From Actinernus sp. WN-2022 (taxonomy: Eukaryota > Cnidaria > Anthozoa > Actiniaria > Actinernidae), in NCBI GenBank assembly GCA_030867875.1, contig JAOWCC010000417.1:1-64000 (forward strand): DNA of 64,000 nucleotides, written 5' to 3'. A program made the translations under genes and the position numbers. The notes beneath the pieces were generated by a model. It was not told the origin of the DNA, ran no database searches, and was given only the letters and a program-made list of their open reading frames with translations. Of this stretch, positions 25,830 to 41,975 are shown one piece after another (position 1 is the stretch's first letter; each line of letters begins with the position of its first letter).

Positions 25830-28800
25830 GATTCCTGATTCATCATTCCTGATTCATCATTCCTGATTCCTGATTCATCATTCATGATTCCTGATACATC
25901 ATTCCTGATTCCTGATTCATCATTCCTGATTCCTGATTCATCATTCCTGATTCATGATTCAACATTCCTGATTCCTGATTCATCAATCCCCTTTCATGAT
26001 TCATCATTCCTGATTCCTGATTCATCATTCCTGATTCCTGATTCATCATTGCTGATTCCTGATTCCTGATTCATCATTCATCATTCATCATTCCTGATTC
26101 CTGATTCCTGATTCATCATTCCTGATTCATCATTCATCATTCCTGATTCATCAATCCTCATTCCTGATTCATCATTCCTGATTCCTGATTGAACATTCCT
26201 CTTTCCTGATTGATCATTCCTCATTCCTGATTCATCATTCCTGATTCCTGATTCATCATTCCTGATTCCTGATTGATCACTCCTGATTCCTGATTCCTGA
26301 TTCCTGATTCATCATTCCTGATTCCTGATTCATCATTGCTGATTCCTGATTCATCATTCATCATTCATCATTCCTGATTCCTGATTCATCATTCCTGATT
26401 CATCATTCATCATTCCTGATTCATCATTGCTGATTCCTGATTCATCATTCCTGATTCATCATTCCTGATTCATCATTCCTGATTCATCATTCATCATTCC
26501 TGATTCATCATTCCTTATTCCTGATTCATCATTCCTCTTTCCTGATTCATCATTCCTGATTCCTGATTCATCATTCCTGATTCCTGATTCATCATTCCTC
26601 ATTCCTGATTCATCAATCCTCATTCCTGATTCATCATTCCTGATTCCTGATTGATCATTCCTCTTTCCTGATTGATCATTCCTCATTCCTGATTCATCAT
26701 TCCTGATTCTTGATTCATCATTCCTGATTCCTGATTGATCATTCCTCTTTCCTGATTGATCATTCCTCATTCCTGATTCATCATTCCTGATTCCTGATTC
26801 ATCATTGCTGATTCCTGATTCATCATTCATCATTCCTGATTCCTGATTCATCATTCCTGATTCATCATTCATCATTCCTGATTCATCATTGCTGATTCCT
26901 GATTCATCATTCCTGATTCATCATTCCTGATTCATCATTCATCATTCCTGATTCATCATTCATCATTCCTGATTCATCATTCCTTATTCCTGATTCCTGA
27001 TTCATCATTCCTGATTCCTGATTCCTGATTCATCATTCATCATTCCTGATTCGTCATTCATCATTCCTGATTCATCATTCCTGATTCCTGATTCATCATT
27101 CCTGATTCCTGATTCCTGATTCATCATTCCTGATTCATTATTCCTGATTCCTGATTCCTGATTCATCATTCATCATTCCTGATTCGTCATTCATCATTCC
27201 TGATTCATCATTCCTGATTCATCATTCCTGATTCCTGATTCCTGATTCATCATTCCTGATTCATCATTCCTGATTCCTGATTCATCATTCCTGATTCCTG
27301 AATCACCATTCCTGATTCCTGATTCATCATTCCTCTTTCCTGATTCATCATTCCTGATTCCTGATTCATCATTCCTGATTCCTGATTCATCATTCCTCAT
27401 TCCTGATTCATCAATCCTCATTCCTGATTCATCATTCCTGATTCCTGATTGAACATTCCTCTTTCCTGATTGATCATTCCTCATTCCTGATTCATCATTC
27501 CTGATTCCTGATTCATCATTCCTGATTCCTGATTGATCACTCCTGATTCCTGATTCCTGATTCCTGATTCATCATTCCTGATTCCTGATTCATCATTGCT
27601 GATTCCTGATTCATCATTCATCATTCATCATTCCTGATTCCTGATTCATCATTCCTGATTCATCATTCATCATTCCTGATTCATCATTGCTGATTCCTGA
27701 TTCATCATTCCTGATTCATCATTCCTGATTCATCATTCCTGATTCATCATTCATCATTCCTGATTCATCATTCCTTATTCCTGATTCATCATTCCTGATT
27801 CCTTATACCTGATTCATCATTCCTGATTCCTGATTCATCATTCATCATTCCTGATTCATCATTCATCATTCCTGATTCATCATTCCTTATTCCTGATTCA
27901 TCATTCATCATTCCTGATTCATCATTGCTGATTCCTGATTCATCATTCCTGATTCATCATTCCTGATTCATCATTCCTGATTCATCATTCATCATTCCTG
28001 ATTCATCATTCCTGATTCCTGATTCATCATTCCTGATTCCTGATTCCTGATTCATCATTCCTGATTCATTATTCCTGATTCATCATTCATCATTCCTGAT
28101 TCATCATTCCTGATTCCTGATTCCTGATTCATCATTCCTGATTCATCATTCCTGATTCCTGATTCATCATTCATGATTCCTGATTCATCATTCCTGATTC
28201 CTGATTCATCATTCCTGATTCCTGATTCATCATTCCTGATTCATGATTCAACATTCCTGATTCCTGATTCATCAATCCTCTTTCATGATTCATCATTCCT
28301 GATTCCTGATTCATCATTCCTGATTCCTGATTCATCATTCCTGATTCCTGATTCCTGATTCATCATTCCTGATTCATCATTCCTGATTCATCATTCATCA
28401 TTCCTGATTCATCATTCCTGATTCCTGATTCATCATTGCTGATTTCTGATTCATCATTCATCATACCTGATTCCTGATTCATCATTCCTGATTCATCATT
28501 CATCATTCCTGATTCCTGATTCATCATTCCTGATTCATCATTCATCATTCCTGATTCATCATTCCTGAATCATCATTCCTGATTCCTGATTCATCATTCC
28601 TGATTCCTGATTCATCATTGCTGATTTCTGATTCATCATTCATCATACCTGATTCCTGATTCATCATTCCTGATTCATCATTCATCATTCCTGATTCCTG
28701 AATCACCATTCCTGATTCCTGATTCATCATTCCTCTTTCCTGATTCATCATTCCTGATTCCTGATTCATCATTCCTGATTCCTGATTCATCATTCCTCAT

Positions 28801-31300
28801 TCCTGATTCATCAATCCTCATTCCTGATTCATCATTCCTGATTCCTGATTGAACATTCCTCTTTCCTGATTGATCATTCCTCATTCCTGATTCATCATTC
28901 CTGATTCCTGATTCATCATTCCTGATTCCTGATTGATCACTCCTGATTCCTGATTCCTGATTCCTGATTCATCATTCCTGATTCCTGATTCATCATTGCT
29001 GATTCCTGATTCATCATTCATCATTCATCATTCCTGATTCCTGATTCATCATTCCTGATTCATCATTCATCATTCCTGATTCATCATTGCTGATTCCTGA
29101 TTCATCATTCCTGATTCATCATTCCTGATTCATCATTCCTGATTCATCATTCATCATTCCTGATTCATCATTCCTTATTCCTGATTCATCATTCCTGATT
29201 CCTTATACCTGATTCATCATTCCTGATTCCTGATTCATCATTCATCATTCCTGATTCATCATTCATCATTCCTGATTCATCATTCCTTATTCCTGATTCA
29301 TCATTCATCATTCCTGATTCATCATTGCTGATTCCTGATTCATCATTCCTGATTCATCATTCCTGATTCATCATTCCTGATTCATCATTCATCATTCCTG
29401 ATTCATCATTCCTGATTCCTGATTCATCATTCCTGATTCCTGATTCCTGATTCATCATTCCTGATTCATTATTCCTGATTCATCATTCATCATTCCTGAT
29501 TCATCATTCCTGATTCCTGATTCCTGATTCATCATTCCTGATTCATCATTCCTGATTCCTGATTCATCATTCATGATTCCTGATTCATCATTCCTGATTC
29601 CTGATTCATCATTCCTGATTCCTGATTCATCATTCCTGATTCATGATTCAACATTCCTGATTCCTGATTCATCAATCCTCTTTCATGATTCATCATTCCT
29701 GATTCCTGATTCATCATTCCTGATTCCTGATTCATCATTCCTGATTCCTGATTCCTGATTCATCATTCCTGATTCATCATTCCTGATTCATCATTCATCA
29801 TTCCTGATTCATCATTCCTGATTCCTGATTCATCATTGCTGATTTCTGATTCATCATTCATCATACCTGATTCCTGATTCATCATTCCTGATTCATCATT
29901 CATCATTCCTGATTCCTGATTCATCATTCCTGATTCATCATTCATCATTCCTGATTCATCATTCCTGAATCATCATTCCTGATTCCTGATTCATCATTCC
30001 TGATTCCTGATTCATCATTGCTGATTTCTGATTCATCATTCATCATACCTGATTCCTGATTCATCATTCCTGATTCATCATTCATCATTCCTGATTCCTG
30101 ATTCATCATTCCTGATTCATCATTCATCATTCCTGATTCATCATTCCTGAATCATCATTCCTGATTCCTGATTCATCATTCCTGATTCCTGATTCATCAT
30201 TCCTGATTCCTGATTGATCACTCCTGATTCCTGATTCCTGATTCCTGATTCATCATTCCTGATTCATCATTCCTGATTCCTGATTCATCATTGCTGATTC
30301 CTGATTCATCATTCATCATTCCTGATTCCTGATTCATCATTCCTGATTCATCATTGCTGATTCCTGATTCATCATTGCTGATTCCTGATTCATCATTCCT
30401 GATTCATCATTCCTGATTCATCATTCCTGATTCATCATTCATCATTCCTGATTCATCATTCCTTATTCCTGATTCATCATTCCTGATTCCTTTTTCCTGA
30501 TTCATCATTCCTGATTCCTGATTCATCATTCATCATTCCTGATTCGTCATTCATCATTCCTGATTCATCATTCCTGATTCCTGATTCCTGATTCATCATT
30601 CCTGATTCATCATTCCTGATTCATCATTCCTTATTCCTGATTCATCATTCCTGATTCCTGATTCCTGATTCATCATTCCTGATTCCTGATTCCTGATTCA
30701 TCATTCCTGATTCATTATTCCTGATTCATCATTCATCATTCCTTATACCTGATTCATCATTCCTGATTCCTGATTCATCATTCATCATTCCTGATTCATC
30801 ATTCATCATTCCTGATTCATCATTCCTTATTCCTGATTCATCATTCATCATTCCTGATTCATCATTGCTGATTCCTGATTCATCATTCCTGATTCATCAT
30901 TCCTGATTCATCATTCCTGATTCATCATTCATCATTCCTGATTCATCATTCCTGATTCCTGATTCATCATTCCTGATTCCTGATTCCTGATTCATCATTC
31001 CTGATTCATTATTCCTGATTCATCATTCATCATTCCTGATTCATCATTCCTGATTCCTGATTCCTGATTCATCATTCCTGATTCATCATTCCTGATTCCT
31101 GATTCATCATTCATGATTCCTGATTCATCATTCCTGATTCCTGATTCATCATTGCTGATTCCTGATTCATCATTCCTGATTCATGATTCAACATTCCTGA
31201 TTCCTGATTCATCAATCCTCTTTCATGATTCATCATTCCTGATTCCTGATTCATCATTCCTGATTCCTGATTCATCATTCCTGATTCCTGATTCCTGATT
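25830..31300 (+). repeat. 5.5-kb segment repeated 29.1 kb downstream (copy 1)
   Basis: Landmarks at 25884, 26459, 27194, 28173, 28363, 28545, 28678, 29573, 29763 and 29945 each reappear exactly 29,112 bp downstream; 31113 reappears at 29,119 bp. The offset is 7n-1, matching the single-base deletion at 34028 that lies between the copies. It spans the end of domain II and the start of domain III, so this domain boundary itself was copied. Within it is the 1,400-bp pair at 28173-30130. Confidence 0.9.
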
Positions 31301-33366
31301 CATCATTCCTGATTCATCATTCCTGATTCATCATTCATCATTCCTGATTCATCATTCCTGATTCCTGATTCATCATTCATCATTCCTGATTCATCATTCA
31401 TCATTCCTGATTCGTCATTCATCATTCCTGATTCATCATTCCTGATTCATCATTCCTGATTCCTGATTCCTGATTCATCATTCCTGATTCATCATTCCTG
31501 ATTCCTGATTCATCATTCCTGATTCCTGATTCACCATTCCTGATTCCTGATTCATCATTCCTCTTTCCTGATTCATCATTCCTGATTCCTGATTCATCAT
31601 TCCTGATTCCTGATTCATCATTCCTCATTCCTGATTCATCAATCCTCATTCCTGATTCATCATTCCTGATTCCTGATTGAACATTCCTCTTTCCTGATTG
31701 ATCATTCCTCATTCCTGATTCATCATTCCTGATTCCTGATTCATCATTTCTGATTCCTGATTGATCACTCGTGATTCCTGATTCCTGATTCCTGATTCAT
31801 CATTCCTGATTCCTGATTCATCATTGCTGATTCCTGATTCATCATTCATCATTCATCATTCCTGATTCCTGATTCATCATTCCTGATTCATCATTCATCA
31901 TTCCTGATTCATCATTGCTGATTCCTGATTCATCATTCCTGATTCATCATTCCTGATTCATCATTCCTGATTCATCATTCATCATTCCTGATTCATCATT
32001 CCTTATTCCTGATTCATCATTCCTGATTCCTTATACCTGATTCATCATTCCTGATTCCTGATTCATCATTCATCATTCCTGATTCATCATTCATCATTCC
32101 TGATTCATCATTCCTTATTCCTGATTCATCATTCATCATTCCTGATTCATCATTGCTGATTCCTGATTCATCATTCCTGATTCATCATTCCTGATTCATC
32201 ATTCCTGATTCATCATTCCTGATTCCTGATTCATCATTGCTGATTTCTGATTCATCATTCATCATACCTGATTCCTGATTCATCATTCCTGATTCATCAT
32301 ACCTGATTCCTGATTCATCATTGCTGATTTCTGATTCATCATTCATCATACCTGATTCCTGATTCATCATTCCTGATTCATCATTCATCATTCCTGATTC
32401 CTGATTCATCATTCCTGATTCATCATTCATCATTCCTGATTCATCATTCCTGAATCATCATTCCTGATTCCTGATTCATCATTCCTGATTCCTGATTCAT
32501 CATTGCTGATTTCTGATTCATCATTCATCATACCTGATTCCTGATTCATCATTCCTGATTCATCATTCATCATTCCTGATTCCTGATTCATCATTCCTGA
32601 TTCATCATTCATCATTCCTGATTCATCATTCCTGAATCATCATTCCTGATTCCTGATTCATCATTCCTGATTCCTGATTCATCATTCCTGATTCCTGATT
32701 GATCACTCCTGATTCCTGATTCCTGATTCCTGATTCATCATTCCTGATTCATCATTCCTGATTCCTGATTCATCATTGCTGATTCCTGATTCATCATTCA
32801 TCATTCCTGATTCCTGATTCATCATTCCTGATTCATCATTGCTGATTCCTGATTAATCATTGCTGATTCCTGATTCATCATTCCTGATTCATCATTCCTG
32901 ATTCATCATTCATCATTCCTGATTCATCATTCCTGATTCCTTTTTCCTGATTCATCATTCCTGATTCCTGATTCATCATTCATCATTCCTGATTCGTCAT
33001 TCATCATTCCTGATTCATCATTCCTGATTCCTGATTCCTGATTCATCATTCCTGATTCATCATTCCTGATTCATCATTCCTTATTCCTGATTCATCATTC
33101 CTGATTCCTGATTCCTGATTCATCATTCCTGATTCCTGATTCCTGATTCATCATTCCTGATTCATTATTCCTGATTCATCATTCATCATTCCTGATTCAT
33201 CATTCCTGATTCCTGATTCATCATTCCTGATTCCTGATTCCTGATTCATCATTCCTGATTCATTATTCCTGATTCATCATTCATCATTCCTGATTCATCA
33301 TTCCTGATTCCTGATTCCTGATTCATCATTCCTGATTCATCATTCCTGATTCCTGATTCATCATTC
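31113..33366 (+). repeat. 2.25-kb domain III higher-order repeat
   Basis: The stretch from the block at 31113 to the next at 33367 is 2,254 bp (322 heptamers). Its content recurs in the first part of each 4.3-kb repeat: 31422 matches 33669, and 32185 matches 34431. It introduces the domain III signature: blocks with an internal ATTGCTG, ATTCACC rather than AATCACC, ACTCGTG in the anchor, and ATTAATC at 32852. The domain III 182-bp doublet is expanded by a partial third copy (32185-32615). Confidence 0.84.
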
Positions 33367-36300
33367 ATGATTCCTGATTCATCATTCCTGATTCCTGATT
33401 CATCATTGCTGATTCCTGATTCATCATTCCTGATTCATGATTCAACATTCCTGATTCCTGATTCATCAATCCTCTTTCATGATTCATCATTCCTGATTCC
33501 TGATTCATCATTCCTGATTCCTGATTCATCATTCCTGATTCCTGATTCCTGATTCATCATTCCTGATTCATCATTCCTGATTCATCATTCCTGATTCATC
33601 ATTCCTGATTCCTGATTCATCATTCATCATTCCTGATTCATCATTCATCATTCCTGATTCGTCATTCATCATTCCTGATTCATCATTCCTGATTCATCAT
33701 TCCTGATTCCTGATTCCTGATTCATCATTCCTGATTCATCATTCCTGATTCCTGATTCATCATTCCTGATTCCTGATTCACCATTCCTGATTCCTGATTC
33801 ATCATTCCTCTTTCCTGATTCATCATTCCTGATTCCTGATTCATCATTCCTGATTCCTGATTCATCATTCCTCATTCCTGATTCATCAATCCTCATTCCT
33901 GATTCATCATTCCTGATTCCTGATTGAACATTCCTCTTTCCTGATTGATCATTCCTCATTCCTGATTCATCATTCCTGATTCCTGATTCATCATTTCTGA
34001 TTCCTGATTGATCACTCGTGATTCCTGATTCTGATTCCTAATTCATCATTCCTGATTCCTGATTCATCATTGCTGATTCCTGATTCATCATTCATCATTC
34101 ATCATTCCTGATTCCTGATTCATCATTCCTGATTCATCATTCATCATTCCTGATTCATCATTGCTGATTCCTGATTCATCATTCCTGATTCATCATTCCT
34201 GATTCATCATTCCTGATTCATCATTCATCATTCCTGATTCATCATTCCTTATTCCTGATTCATCATTCCTGATTCCTTATACCTGATTCATCATTCCTGA
34301 TTCCTGATTCATCATTCATCATTCCTGATTCATCATTCATCATTCCTGATTCATCATTCCTTATTCCTGATTCATCATTCATCATTCCTGATTCATCATT
34401 GCTGATTCCTGATTCATCATTCCTGATTCATCATTCCTGATTCATCATTCCTGATTCATCATTCCTGATTCCTGATTCATCATTGCTGATTTCTGATTCA
34501 TCATTCATCATACCTGATTCCTGATTCATCATTCCTGATTCATCATTCCTGATTCCTGATTCATCATTGCTGATTTCTGATTCATCATTCATCATACCTG
34601 ATTCCTGATTCATCATTCCTGATTCATCATTCATCATTCCTGATTCCTGATTCATCATTCCTGATTCATCATTCATCATTCCTGATTCATCATTCCTGAA
34701 TCATCAATCCTGATTCCTGATTCATCATTCCTGATTCCTGATTCATCATTGCTGATTTCTGATTCATCATTCATCATACCTGATTCCTGATTCATCATTC
34801 CTGATTCATCATTCATCATTCCTGATTCCTGATTCATCATTCCTGATTCATCATTCATCATTCCTGATTCATCATTCCTGAATCATCATTCCTGATTCCT
34901 GATTCATCATTCCTGATTCCTGATTCATCATTCCTGATTCCTGATTGATCACTCCTGATTCCTGATTCCTGATTCCTGATTCATCATTCCTGATTCATCA
35001 TTCCTGATTCCTGATTCATCATTGCTGATTCCTGATTCATCATTCATCATTCCTGATTCCTGATTCATCATTCCTGATTCATCATTGCTGATTCCTGATT
35101 AATCATTGCTGATTCCTGATTCATCATTCCTGATTCATCATTCCTGATTCATCATTCATCATTCCTGATTCATCATTCCTGATTCCTTTTTCCTGATTCA
35201 TCATTCCTGATTCCTGATTCATCATTCATCATTCCTGATTCGTCATTCATCATTCCTGATTCATCATTCCTGATTCCTGATTCCTGATTCATCATTCCTG
35301 ATTCATCATTCCTGATTCATCATTCCTTATTCCTGATTCATCATTCCTGATTCCTGATTCCTGATTCATCATTCCTGATTCCTGATTCCTGATTCATCAT
35401 TCCTGATTCATTATTCCTGATTCATCATTCATCATTCCTGATTCATCATTCCTGATTCCTGATTCCTGATTCATCATTCCTGATTCATCATTCCTGATTC
35501 CTGATTCATCATTCATGATTCCTGATACATCATTCCTGATTCCTGATTCATCATTCCTGATTCCTGATTCATCATTCCTGATTCATGATTCAACATTCCT
35601 GATTCCTGATTCATCAATCCCCTTTCATGATTCATCATTCCTGATTCCTGATTCATCATTCCTGATTCCTGATTGATCACTCCTGATTCCTGATTCCTGA
35701 TTCCTGATTCATCATTCCTGATTCCTGATTCATCATTGCTGATTCCTGATTCATCATTCATCATTCATCATTCCTGATTCCTGATTCATCATTCCTGATT
35801 CATCATTCATCATTCCTGATTCATCATTGCTGATTCCTGATTCATCATTCCTGATTCATCATTCCTGATTCATCATTCCTGATTCATCATTCATCATTCC
35901 TGATTCATCATTCCTTATTCCTGATTCATCATTCCTCTTTCCTGATTCATCATTCCTGATTCCTGATTCATCATTCCTGATTCCTGATTCATCATTCCTC
36001 ATTCCTGATTCATCAATCCTCATTCCTGATTCATCATTCCTGATTCCTGATTGATCATTCCTCTTTCCTGATTGATCATTCCTCATTCCTGATTCATCAT
36101 TCCTGATTCTTGATTCATCATTCCTGATTCCTGATTGATCATTCCTCTTTCCTGATTGATCATTCCTCATTCCTGATTCATCATTCCTGATTCCTGATTC
36201 ATCATTGCTGATTCCTGATTCATCATTCCTGATTCCTGATTCCTGATTCATCATTCCTGATTCATCATTCCTGATTCATCATTCATCATTCCTGATTCAT

Positions 36301-37726
36301 CATTCCTGATTCCTGATTCATCATTGCTGATTTCTGATTCATCATTCATCATACCTGATTCCTGATTCATCATTCCTGATTCATCATTCATCATTCCTGA
36401 TTCCTGATTCATCATTCCTGATTCATCATTCATCATTCCTGATTCATCATTCCTGAATCATCATTCCTGATTCCTGATTCATCATTCCTGATTCCTGATT
36501 CATCATTGCTGATTTCTGATTCATCATTCATCATACCTGATTCCTGATTCATCATTCCTGATTCATCATTCATCATTCCTGATTCCTGATTCATCATTCC
36601 TGATTCATCATTCATCATTCCTGATTCATCATTCCTGAATCATCATTCCTGATTCCTGATTCATCATTCCTGATTCCTGATTCATCATTCCTGATTCCTG
36701 ATTGATCACTCCTGATTCCTGATTCCTGATTCCTGATTCATCATTCCTGATTCATCATTCCTGATTCCTGATTCATCATTGCTGATTCCTGATTCATCAT
36801 TCATCATTCCTGATTCCTGATTCATCATTCCTGATTCATCATTGCTGATTCCTGATTCATCATTGCTGATTCCTGATTCATCATTCCTGATTCATCATTC
36901 CTGATTCATCATTCCTGATTCATCATTCATCATTCCTGATTCATCATTCCTTATTCCTGATTCATCATTCCTGATTCCTTTTTCCTGATTCATCATTCCT
37001 GATTCCTGATTCATCATTCATCATTCCTGATTCGTCATTCATCATTCCTGATTCATCATTCCTGATTCCTGATTCCTGATTCATCATTCCTGATTCATCA
37101 TTCCTGATTCATCATTCCTTATTCCTGATTCATCATTCCTGATTCCTGATTCCTGATTCATCATTCCTGATTCCTGATTCCTGATTCATCATTCCTGATT
37201 CATTATTCCTGATTCATCATTCATCATTCCTTATACCTGATTCATCATTCCTGATTCCTGATTCCTGATTCATCATTCATCATTCCTGATTCATCATTCA
37301 TCATTCCTGATTCATCATTCCTTATTCCTGATTCATCATTCATCATTCCTGATTCATCATTGCTGATTCCTGATTCATCATTCCTGATTCCTGATTCCTG
37401 ATTCATCATTCCTGATTCATCATTCCTGATTCATCATTCCTTATTCCTGATTCATCATTCCTGATTCCTGATTCCTGATTCATCATTCCTGATTCCTGAT
37501 TCCTGATTCATCATTCCTGATTCATTATTCCTGATTCATCATTCATCATTCCTGATTCATCATTCCTGATTCCTGATTCATCATTCCTGATTCCTGATTC
37601 CTGATTCATCATTCCTGATTCATTATTCCTGATTCATCATTCATCATTCCTGATTCATCATTCCTGATTCCTGATTCCTGATTCATCATTCCTGATTCAT
37701 CATTCCTGATTCCTGATTCATCATTC
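33367..37726 (+). repeat. 4.3-kb domain III higher-order repeat, copy 1
   Basis: Landmarks at 34431, 34676, 35513, 35859, 36251 and 36433 recur 4,368 bp downstream. Landmarks before 34028 (33367, 33669) recur at 4,360 and 4,367 bp, one less than a multiple of 7, which isolates the one-base deletion at 34028. The segment includes an ATTAATC at 35098, an ATACATC/AATCCCC subtype block at about 35513, the ATTCTTG doublet at 36106 and the 182-bp doublet at 36251-36618. Confidence 0.87.
34028..34033 (+). other. Six-base unit: second register break
   Basis: The unit reads ATTCTG, a one-base deletion from ATTCCTG, followed by the rare unit ATTCCTA at 34034-34040. The sister copy near 38395-38408 shares the rare ATTCCTA but has a full seven-base unit before it, so the deletion is private to this copy. 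From here the unit starts are congruent to 0 modulo 7 until 60507. Confidence 0.95.
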
Positions 37727-40700
37727 ATGATTCCTGATTCATCATTCCTGATTCCTGATTCATCATTGCTGATTCCTGATTCATCATTCCTGATTCATGA
37801 TTCAACATTCCTGATTCCTGATTCATCAATCCTCTTTCATGATTCATCATTCCTGATTCCTGATTCATCATTCCTGATTCCTGATTCATCATTCCTGATT
37901 CCTGATTCCTGATTCATCATTCCTGATTCATCATTCCTGATTCATCATTCATCATTCCTGATTCATCATTCCTGATTCCTGATTCATCATTCATCATTCC
38001 TGATTCATCATTCATCATTCCTGATTCGTCATTCATCATTCCTGATTCATCATTCCTGATTCATCATTCCTGATTCCTGATTCCTGATTCATCATTCCTG
38101 ATTCATCATTCCTGATTCCTGATTCATCATTCCTGATTCCTGATTCACCATTCCTGATTCCTGATTCATCATTCCTCTTTCCTGATTCATCATTCCTGAT
38201 TCCTGATTCATCATTCCTGATTCCTGATTCATCATTCCTCATTCCTGATTCATCAATCCTCATTCCTGATTCATCATTCCTGATTCCTGATTGAACATTC
38301 CTCTTTCCTGATTGATCATTCCTCATTCCTGATTCATCATTCCTGATTCCTGATTCATCATTTCTGATTCCTGATTGATCACTCGTGATTCCTGATTCCT
38401 GATTCCTAATTCATCATTCCTGATTCCTGATTCATCATTGCTGATTCCTGATTCATCATTCATCATTCATCATTCCTGATTCCTGATTCATCATTCCTGA
38501 TTCATCATTCATCATTCCTGATTCATCATTGCTGATTCCTGATTCATCATTCCTGATTCATCATTCCTGATTCATCATTCCTGATTCATCATTCATCATT
38601 CCTGATTCATCATTCCTTATTCCTGATTCATCATTCCTGATTCCTTATACCTGATTCATCATTCCTGATTCCTGATTCATCATTCATCATTCCTGATTCA
38701 TCATTCATCATTCCTGATTCATCATTCCTTATTCCTGATTCATCATTCATCATTCCTGATTCATCATTGCTGATTCCTGATTCATCATTCCTGATTCATC
38801 ATTCCTGATTCATCATTCCTGATTCATCATTCCTGATTCCTGATTCATCATTGCTGATTTCTGATTCATCATTCATCATACCTGATTCCTGATTCATCAT
38901 TCCTGATTCATCATTCCTGATTCCTGATTCATCATTGCTGATTTCTGATTCATCATTCATCATACCTGATTCCTGATTCATCATTCCTGATTCATCATTC
39001 ATCATTCCTGATTCCTGATTCATCATTCCTGATTCATCATTCATCATTCCTGATTCATCATTCCTGAATCATCAATCCTGATTCCTGATTCATCATTCCT
39101 GATTCCTGATTCATCATTGCTGATTTCTGATTCATCATTCATCATACCTGATTCCTGATTCATCATTCCTGATTCATCATTCATCATTCCTGATTCCTGA
39201 TTCATCATTCCTGATTCATCATTCATCATTCCTGATTCATCATTCCTGAATCATCATTCCTGATTCCTGATTCATCATTCCTGATTCCTGATTCATCATT
39301 CCTGATTCCTGATTGATCACTCCTGATTCCTGATTCCTGATTCCTGATTCATCATTCCTGATTCATCATTCCTGATTCCTGATTCATCATTGCTGATTCC
39401 TGATTCATCATTCATCATTCCTGATTCCTGATTCATCATTCCTGATTCATCATTGCTGATTCCTGATTAATCATTGCTGATTCCTGATTCATCATTCCTG
39501 ATTCATCATTCCTGATTCATCATTCATCATTCCTGATTCATCATTCCTGATTCCTTTTTCCTGATTCATCATTCCTGATTCCTGATTCATCATTCATCAT
39601 TCCTGATTCGTCATTCATCATTCCTGATTCATCATTCCTGATTCCTGATTCCTGATTCATCATTCCTGATTCATCATTCCTGATTCATCATTCCTTATTC
39701 CTGATTCATCATTCCTGATTCCTGATTCCTGATTCATCATTCCTGATTCCTGATTCCTGATTCATCATTCCTGATTCATTATTCCTGATTCATCATTCAT
39801 CATTCCTGATTCATCATTCCTGATTCCTGATTCCTGATTCATCATTCCTGATTCATCATTCCTGATTCCTGATTCATCATTCATGATTCCTGATACATCA
39901 TTCCTGATTCCTGATTCATCATTCCTGATTCCTGATTCATCATTCCTGATTCATGATTCAACATTCCTGATTCCTGATTCATCAATCCCCTTTCATGATT
40001 CATCATTCCTGATTCCTGATTCATCATTCCTGATTCCTGATTGATCACTCCTGATTCCTGATTCCTGATTCCTGATTCATCATTCCTGATTCCTGATTCA
40101 TCATTGCTGATTCCTGATTCATCATTCATCATTCATCATTCCTGATTCCTGATTCATCATTCCTGATTCATCATTCATCATTCCTGATTCATCATTGCTG
40201 ATTCCTGATTCATCATTCCTGATTCATCATTCCTGATTCATCATTCCTGATTCATCATTCATCATTCCTGATTCATCATTCCTTATTCCTGATTCATCAT
40301 TCCTCTTTCCTGATTCATCATTCCTGATTCCTGATTCATCATTCCTGATTCCTGATTCATCATTCCTCATTCCTGATTCATCAATCCTCATTCCTGATTC
40401 ATCATTCCTGATTCCTGATTGATCATTCCTCTTTCCTGATTGATCATTCCTCATTCCTGATTCATCATTCCTGATTCTTGATTCATCATTCCTGATTCCT
40501 GATTGATCATTCCTCTTTCCTGATTGATCATTCCTCATTCCTGATTCATCATTCCTGATTCCTGATTCATCATTGCTGATTCCTGATTCATCATTCCTGA
40601 TTCCTGATTCCTGATTCATCATTCCTGATTCATCATTCCTGATTCATCATTCATCATTCCTGATTCATCATTCCTGATTCCTGATTCATCATTGCTGATT

Positions 40701-41975
40701 TCTGATTCATCATTCATCATACCTGATTCCTGATTCATCATTCCTGATTCATCATTCATCATTCCTGATTCCTGATTCATCATTCCTGATTCATCATTCA
40801 TCATTCCTGATTCATCATTCCTGAATCATCATTCCTGATTCCTGATTCATCATTCCTGATTCCTGATTCATCATTGCTGATTTCTGATTCATCATTCATC
40901 ATACCTGATTCCTGATTCATCATTCCTGATTCATCATTCATCATTCCTGATTCCTGATTCATCATTCCTGATTCATCATTCATCATTCCTGATTCATCAT
41001 TCCTGAATCATCATTCCTGATTCCTGATTCATCATTCCTGATTCCTGATTCATCATTCCTGATTCCTGATTGATCACTCCTGATTCCTGATTCCTGATTC
41101 CTGATTCATCATTCCTGATTCATCATTCCTGATTCCTGATTCATCATTGCTGATTCCTGATTCATCATTCATCATTCCTGATTCCTGATTCATCATTCCT
41201 GATTCATCATTGCTGATTCCTGATTCATCATTGCTGATTCCTGATTCATCATTCCTGATTCATCATTCCTGATTCATCATTCCTGATTCATCATTCATCA
41301 TTCCTGATTCATCATTCCTTATTCCTGATTCATCATTCCTGATTCCTTTTTCCTGATTCATCATTCCTGATTCCTGATTCATCATTCATCATTCCTGATT
41401 CGTCATTCATCATTCCTGATTCATCATTCCTGATTCCTGATTCCTGATTCATCATTCCTGATTCATCATTCCTGATTCATCATTCCTTATTCCTGATTCA
41501 TCATTCCTGATTCCTGATTCCTGATTCATCATTCCTGATTCCTGATTCCTGATTCATCATTCCTGATTCATTATTCCTGATTCATCATTCATCATTCCTT
41601 ATACCTGATTCATCATTCCTGATTCCTGATTCCTGATTCATCATTCATCATTCCTGATTCATCATTCATCATTCCTGATTCATCATTCCTTATTCCTGAT
41701 TCATCATTCATCATTCCTGATTCATCATTGCTGATTCCTGATTCATCATTCCTGATTCATCATTCCTGATTCATCATTCCTGATTCATCATTCATCATTC
41801 CTGATTCATCATTCCTGATTCCTGATTCATCATTCCTGATTCCTGATTCCTGATTCATCATTCCTGATTCATTATTCCTGATTCATCATTCATCATTCCT
41901 GATTCATCATTCCTGATTCCTGATTCCTGATTCATCATTCCTGATTCATCATTCCTGATTCCTGATTCATCATTC
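37727..41975 (+). repeat. 4.3-kb domain III higher-order repeat, copy 2
   Basis: This 4,249-bp copy shares with copy 1 the ATTCCTA (38402), ATTAATC (39466), ATTCTTG (40474) and 182-bp doublet (40619-40986). The next copy follows at an offset of 4,249 bp (37727 to 41976, 38036 to 42285, 38799 to 43048). Both copies carry one base variant shared only by these two (AATCATC followed by AATCCTG, at about 34694 and 39062). Copies 1 and 2 are therefore closer relatives than either is to copy 3. Confidence 0.87.
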